Below the pieces are notes generated by a model. The model saw only the letters and a list, made by a program, of their open reading frames with translations. It was not told the DNA's origin and did no database searches. Shown piece by piece: positions 58,916 through 64,000 of a stretch of DNA of 64,000 bases. The translations under genes and the position numbers were made by a program. The stretch is from assembly GCA_947095585.1 (NCBI GenBank), contig OX352762.1, positions 14,363,969 through 14,427,968 of the forward strand, given 5' to 3'. Within the stretch, counting starts at the first letter, position 1. The number at the start of each line of letters is the position of its first letter. The stretch is from Nephrocerus scutellatus. Lineage: Eukaryota > Arthropoda > Insecta > Diptera > Pipunculidae.

Positions 58916-59520
58916 GGCACGTGTAAGGATAAAGAGACGCCTAGTGAACCATAAGTTTGAGTGTTGTTATTTGATGTCATGTCTTTTGATATAACTTCGT
59001 TTACTGTTCGCACTCATATGGTAAAAAAAATCCAGTTTTACTCTTAAAGTATCGGTCCTTCGAGCCGCATTTTCCATACAAAATTAATTCATAATATATA
59101 TGATATTTCACTTAAATACCTTACTATTAAACTAAGCTAATATGAAATATTATTTCCTTAAAAAGCCTGAACAATGGTTTAAGTCTTTGTTATTGATAAC
59201 ATTTTATAACAGTTTTAGGACCACTTTGTGAGGGAGTGACACAACAAATTAGTATAGAGGATGTTGAATGTACTTCATAGTGATATGGAGCTTTAAGCAA
59301 TGATATTCGATATTAAATTCAAACCAGAAGAACAACAACTATAAAATTAAGACAACTCATAAAACAGAGACCCAGATGAGGAAGACCATTCAAGTCAAGT
59401 TGACAACAAAGCTGAGAGATGTAGTGGTTCTCATGTTACTCTTATGGTCGTTGAACGAATTTCATCTGAATATCAAGGTATCTCAAAAATTTTTCTAAAA
59501 GGACTTGACTTGATCAATTG
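58916..59520. other. Intergenic stretch, no gene recognised
   Basis: No supported feature. Confidence 0.4.
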
Positions 59521-59524
59521 GGGT

Positions 59525-60674
59525 TTTTGTATTTGTATTTGTATAGCATAAAAACGTTATAATGTGTATGTGAAGTCGCACAATTTACAGAGATATGGTA
59601 TATATGCCTTACTACTGAGAAATTATAAAGGAATCTAAATACATGCTATTAAAGAAAAAGTAATTTGAAGGAAAAAGCTATAGAAAAAACCTCCAATCTA
59701 AATAGTGTGCTTAAATATAATGTTATGTGACACTAATAAATAAGCTTAAGACTATAATACTAGATTAGCAAATAAATAAATAAATATATAAGTAATTATA
59801 TAAATTAAAAAAAATAAAAAAAATAATAAATAAATAAATAAATAAATGAATAATAAGTAAATATACTATAGATAATAAGTTAACAATTAAGAATATAAAT
59901 AAGAAAAAACTATAATGAATGAATTATGAACAACAAGTAATATAAATATAAGTAATAACGAGAAAAAAAAAAAACTTAACAATCTTAAATAAATAACAAC
60001 AATAAATTTCGATGAGGTGTGATGAACAATCAGGTACACAGACTGTTGATGAGTGGATTATCCGACATTTCACAGTTCATATAGAATTTAGTTCTTAGGG
60101 AGCGAATTCTATCTTTTATGAGAGAAACATTTGATTCCTCGTGGAGGGCAACGGTGGAATAATGCCAAGGTAGATTTAACATAATTTTAAGCAGCTTGTT
60201 TTGTGCCACTTGAAGTGTTTGGATATGTGTAGTTGCACAGCTACCCCATGCTGGTGATGCGTAAAGGTATAATGCCTGAAAAATTACCTTGCAGAGAATA
60301 ACTTTATTGTCGTTGCTAAGCAAAGACCTTCGATTAATAAGTGGGTACATCATTTTAATTGCTATTCTAGATTTTTTTACTGTTTGCCTAATATGCTCCT
60401 TAAACGTTAATTTGGAATCCAAATGTACACCGAGGTATTTGACACAGTTATTCCAGTTTATGTTTGTGCCATTTACTTCGAGCGTATTCCTGGTTAAAAA
60501 ACAGGGCTTTCTTCTTCTTGAAAAGAAAATAGCTTGGGTTTTACCAGCATTGATTTTAATCTTCCACTTATTGAAATAATCGATGACAGTGTGTATTGCA
60601 TTTTGTAAATAAGTTTCAATTATGAAACCTATCTCATGCGTGCTGAAAATTCCGATTGGGGTTCTAGCACCCAA
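59525..60674 (-). pseudogene. Jockey-like LINE, 5'-truncated RT end with 3' UTR
   Basis: A 214-codon minus frame (60674-60030) contains FNKWKIKINAGKTQAIFFSR, NNCVKYLGVHLDSKLTFKEH, VILCKVIFQALYLYASPAWG and QTLQVAQNKLLKIML. This is the part of a Jockey-type reverse transcriptase just after the YADD box. The box itself is replaced at the start (GARTPIGIFSTHE instead of ADDTAIFSTHE), so truncation falls there. The following ~500 bp is AT-rich 3' UTR with AAATA-type simple repeats (59760-59990) and an ATACAAATACAAATACAAA tail near 59527-59550. The frame is still open, so the insertion is younger than most others here. Confidence 0.82.
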
Positions 60675-61708
60675 AAGATAACATTATTAAGGTTCACGTT
60701 CGATTTTAAAATTGGATTGATTCAGTAATGTCAATGATGCCTTAAATAATCTTTTAAGTTCTGTAATTAGTTTGCTTTTAAAATACATTCGCGCGAGCAC
60801 AATGTACTCGTAGATCACACGTCGAAATCGTACATACACTTAGGGTCTTTTTTCACAGTTTACGAACGCGATACACTTGTAATTCCACTTATATATGTGC
60901 ATACATAAGGAAAAATATCTAATAATAAAAGAAAACAAATCTCGCACAAATGCATCAGAGTTTGGAAGAAAAACGCAACTCAGAGCGCTCTCCAAGACTT
61001 ACAGGCTTTTCTGTTCCTAATGAGATTTCCAGTTCTTTGTGTAAAACGAAGAAGAGAGATGTTATTTGTCAGCACAAAGTGACATATAATCACCCCCAAC
61101 ATGAGTTACTCAACTTTTCGTTATCCTGCGTATCGTTTTTTTCAGATGTGATCAGATGTTGTCTGCTGCTGTATCTTTCGCCGTACACAAAATTAAAACC
61201 AAAATAAGTGGAGAAAAATGAAAAATGATCCACATGGGCGTACGAGTAGAAACGGTCGCTTTCGAAAACATCGCCTCGCCGGTGCTCCCTAGCCGAGGAT
61301 GAAATAATGTGCGCGAGGGACATCTTTCATCGATTTCCCTAAAATCCGTTGTCGATTGTCGTTGCAAGGAGCCGGCTGGTGCATGGTGACATACGCACTG
61401 CACTGATGGTGTACAATTTATTTCACATAATCTCTATATAAGTCCATGAAATTCCTTTGCTTTATGAGCAGCATCTCCCACGAGTGGTTAATGATTTATG
61501 GTGCAGTTTTAATTTTTTTTTTGTAAAGACACTCAGACGAGTGGTGTACAACGCATAGTGGAGCAAAATATTTCCTTTTAATCTAAAAACTATTTGCAAA
61601 TATTACAATAATATAAAGAAAATTTCTTGTTGAAAGCCTAATGGTTTTACGTGAGTGGACAATTTTGAGTTTTATTCATTTACAGATAGCTCGGGTTTTT
61701 GTATACTT
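60675..61708. other. Intergenic stretch, no gene recognised
   Basis: Frames of 77-85 codons overlap on both strands at 60950-61403 and lack motifs. Confidence 0.4.
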
Positions 61709-61866
61709 ACCAAAACCAGGAAGAATTAAAATATAAACTTCTGGATGTCCAAAAAATCATAATAAGTGTTGGTATAAAATAGGATCTCCTCCCCCCGCAG
61801 GGTCAACAAATGATGTATTTAAATTTCGATCTGTTAATAATATTCTAATAGCTCCGTCTAATAAAC
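61709..61866 (-). pseudogene. COI: Nuclear copy of mitochondrial COI (NUMT)
   Basis: Minus, read with the invertebrate mitochondrial code, gives [20 protein letters not shown] then [20 protein letters not shown] and PGFG, the central part of cytochrome c oxidase subunit I. The Trp of WFFGHPE is TGA, which is Trp only in mitochondria, so this cannot be a nuclear gene. Usual Phe is changed at SFVDP and HLLW, consistent with drift after insertion. Both ends stop abruptly (after PGFG on one side and near LAGAI on the other). Length is about 158 bp. Confidence 0.92.
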
Positions 61867-63319
61867 CCCACTGTACTCATTCATTAACGTAGAACTAAGA
61901 AACATACATAGAGAATATGAACCCAGTCTATTCACATTAACCATTTTATCATCGTTCGTTGAGCTCTACGTTTTGAGAATATACCAAGACAACATCTGTT
62001 TCCTGGATCTCAGGCGACATAGATCGATGACAAGATCGCCTGAACATTGCAAACTGCTTAAGTGGCCATAACATCACTTAACGATTGTATAATTTAAATT
62101 TTGGTACTAAATGACAAATTTACAGCGTGTTCATGATCGCCTGTGCTGTGATCGTTCCTAGTCACAGTCACAGATACAGCCGCACAATCTCACATAGTTG
62201 TTCTCGATGCAATCTGATGTGTTCCAGTCGATTGAGCACTGGATGTGTAATTTGTAGCTCTACCATCCCATTCAAATCGCGATCTAGATTCCGATAGTTT
62301 TCTGCAAAGCACCGCAGCCTGGCAGAGCGGGCGTTCCTCTGCAGAACAACGACTGCTCCCAATGAATTTGCCATGATCCTCAATATGTCGTATCATTATT
62401 GAATATTGTTTTTGCTTTACATTGTTTTTCTTCGTCATTTTTTAGGGGACAGCACAACGTAGAATCACATCTTGCTACGAGTGGCAGTGCGCGCGTTTCA
62501 AGTGGAATATATGGATGAATGAACCGTAAAGATGGGAAGATAAAGCATAGAATACGACAACAACGAACAAACAAACAAACAATGACGAGGGATGCTAGAA
62601 AAACATTCATCGTTTTTACACTTTTGAAAAAAATTTAAAAATAACACAAAACCCAATGACGAAAAACAGTGAATGTCCTGGTAGAAAATCTCAAGTGGTC
62701 CTGGGGTTTGTTTTGATTTCTACAGATGATAATGACGACAACGACAACGAAGACGACGACGACGACAATGAAGATGATGATGATGATGATCAAAATCATG
62801 ATAGAGAGTTTGCTTGTTGATATACATGAACAAGACCGACCATAGTTTACTATATGCAAGCACCACAAATCTTTTTGTCTCCATGCGAAAATCTCGTGTA
62901 TGACAAATAGCAGGACAAAAGGATTTTCGATTCTTTGTATTTGAGGTTGGGCATTCAAGTGCATTGCGAAGAAGAATGGAAGTTCTGTTTTCTTTGATTT
63001 AGAGTTTATTTTGATTGAGACCCCGCGATAATATTGTCATTAGGCGGATACGAAGACAATGCGCTTCTACTAGGCGGTGGAACTTCACTTTATTGTAGGT
63101 ACCAAAAAATATGCAGAAGTTCAGAATAAATGCTATATTCATTGTGACCAGATAAATGATAACTACATAACTATTCTGTATATGATAGTAGATTAGGTTT
63201 CTAGGTAGTAGGTTTTATCAATGAGTTGCATTTGAAAAAATATAGTCGGCCATTCATGTATCATCAGTCAATCCATAGGTAACTCAAACATTTTTTTTGT
63301 GCAATTGTAACTTTTACTT
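61867..63319. other. No gene recognised; Asp-coding trinucleotide tract
   Basis: 62728-62793 is a GAC/GAT/AAC trinucleotide tract. A plus frame from ATG 62656 runs 54 codons through it and ends at a stop after REFAC. Minus frames at 62168-62438 show no known motif. Confidence 0.35.
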
Positions 63320-63790
63320 TTTTATTTTTTTAAAAACTTTTATTTAAATTGACTTGACCCATTTTTAAGAGAGAGCGCTGATTTTTTAAGCTTTTTAATT
63401 TTTTTAAGCCCAAAATAGCATTTTTATATTTCGCGCATGGCGCGTGTCGCGTGTCCCGTTTGGAGCGTGTGATGGGTTGAAAATTTCTTCGACTTTGAGG
63501 TCATTTTTAAGCACCTTCCACACGATATAGAGAGCTGAAATTTTGTGGGTGTCTAAGCCCAAGACAGAATTATTACATTCCGCGTGTGACGCGTGTCGCT
63601 TCTCGCTTTCGACTTCTTTCAGATTCTTTTGATTCACCTTCCACACGGCGTAGAGAGCTGAAATTTTGTGAATGTCTAAGTACCAAATAGTATTTTTTAT
63701 GTTTCACCTGCGAAGCAGTTCGCATTTCGCGTGTGGCACGTGTGGTGGGTTACATTTTTTTCTCGATTTATTTGATTTATTGAGGTCTAA
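63320..63790. repeat. Family C, copy 4
   Basis: Starts AACTTTTATTTAAATTGACT and holds about three units with TATTTCGCGCATGGCGCGTG, CACACGATATAGAGAGCTGA and AATTTTGTGGGTGTCTAAG. Confidence 0.85.
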
Positions 63791-63794
63791 CCTT

Positions 63795-64000
63795 CTAAAT
63801 CTAGAGAAGTATACCAATAGAAAACTGGTGAGCTTTCTCACAGATCACTGTAGCTTGCGTTTTCACACCTTAACAAAATTAAACTACGCTCAGACACGGA
63901 ATGTAGATTTTGTTCGGAAGATGATGAATCATCGAAGCACATTCTAAGGGAATGCCAAGCATTTCTTTAGTTATGGAAACGTATTTTCCATTGCCCAGCA
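63795..64000 (+). pseudogene. R1/LOA-like LINE RNase H C-terminus, runs off the end
   Basis: Plus frames give KLVSFLTDHCSLRFH, then after a shift DTECRFCSEDDESSKHILRE with CQAFL: the C-x2-C...H...C terminal segment, with all four metal ligands kept. Same family as the remnants at 10247 and 15320. Confidence 0.75.

Overview
The window looks like repeat-rich intergenic DNA from an insect, most likely a higher fly (Diptera; a tephritid-like fruit fly would fit). This rests on the AT-rich base composition, on the kinds of retroelements present (RTE-like, R1/LOA-like, CR1/Jockey-like), on a DD37D mariner and a PIF/Harbinger remnant, on an insect-type mitochondrial COI insertion, and on short TATA-driven genes without visible introns. 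The species assignment is inference.

Only three convincing host protein genes are visible, and all belong to one family. Two are near-identical 490-codon genes placed head to head (11485-12957 on minus, 13616-15088 on plus) inside a large inverted duplication whose arms run about 10247-13189 and 13396-16571 around a ~205-bp spacer. The third is a diverged paralogue of 459 codons at 37942-39321 on plus. All three encode a signal-peptide-like N-terminus, a mostly helical ~270-residue region and a C-terminal ~150-residue module that reads as three similar lobes, best explained as a beta-trefoil. The organisation recalls insect 30K-type low-molecular-weight lipoproteins, but the family is not recognised with certainty. 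The inverted copies are base-for-base identical over ~1 kb (core promoter plus the first ~298 codons) and diverge on both sides of that block, which is the pattern expected from gene conversion between palindrome arms.

Region by region. 1-757: dispersed repeat with an expanded 17-bp minisatellite. 0.8-8.5 kb: intergenic DNA with a degenerate minisatellite and a tandem repeat array (family B). 8.5-9 kb: a LINE scrap. 10.2-16.6 kb: the inverted duplication with its two genes and flanking LINE remnants. 16.7-23 kb: non-coding DNA with repeat families B and C. 23-25.7 kb: a Harbinger remnant, a CR1/Jockey-like RT remnant and a tRNA-derived SINE with a perfect 13-bp target-site duplication. 27-36.8 kb: further SINE, family B, RTE-like and R1/LOA-like remnants. 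37.8-39.5 kb: the third paralogue. 39.8-45.4 kb: decayed LINEs. 45.7-47 kb: a composite repeat (families C-A-C). 48.7-51.6 kb: a mariner fragment abutting an RTE-like LINE. 53.3-55.3 kb: another LINE. 57-60.7 kb: SINE, a 61-bp tandem repeat and a Jockey-like RT remnant. 61.7 kb: a nuclear copy of mitochondrial COI. 63.3-64 kb: family C and a LINE RNase H tail running off the end.

Almost all other open reading frames are chance frames or lie inside these repeats. No rRNA, intact tRNA, CRISPR or bacterial-type operon was seen.
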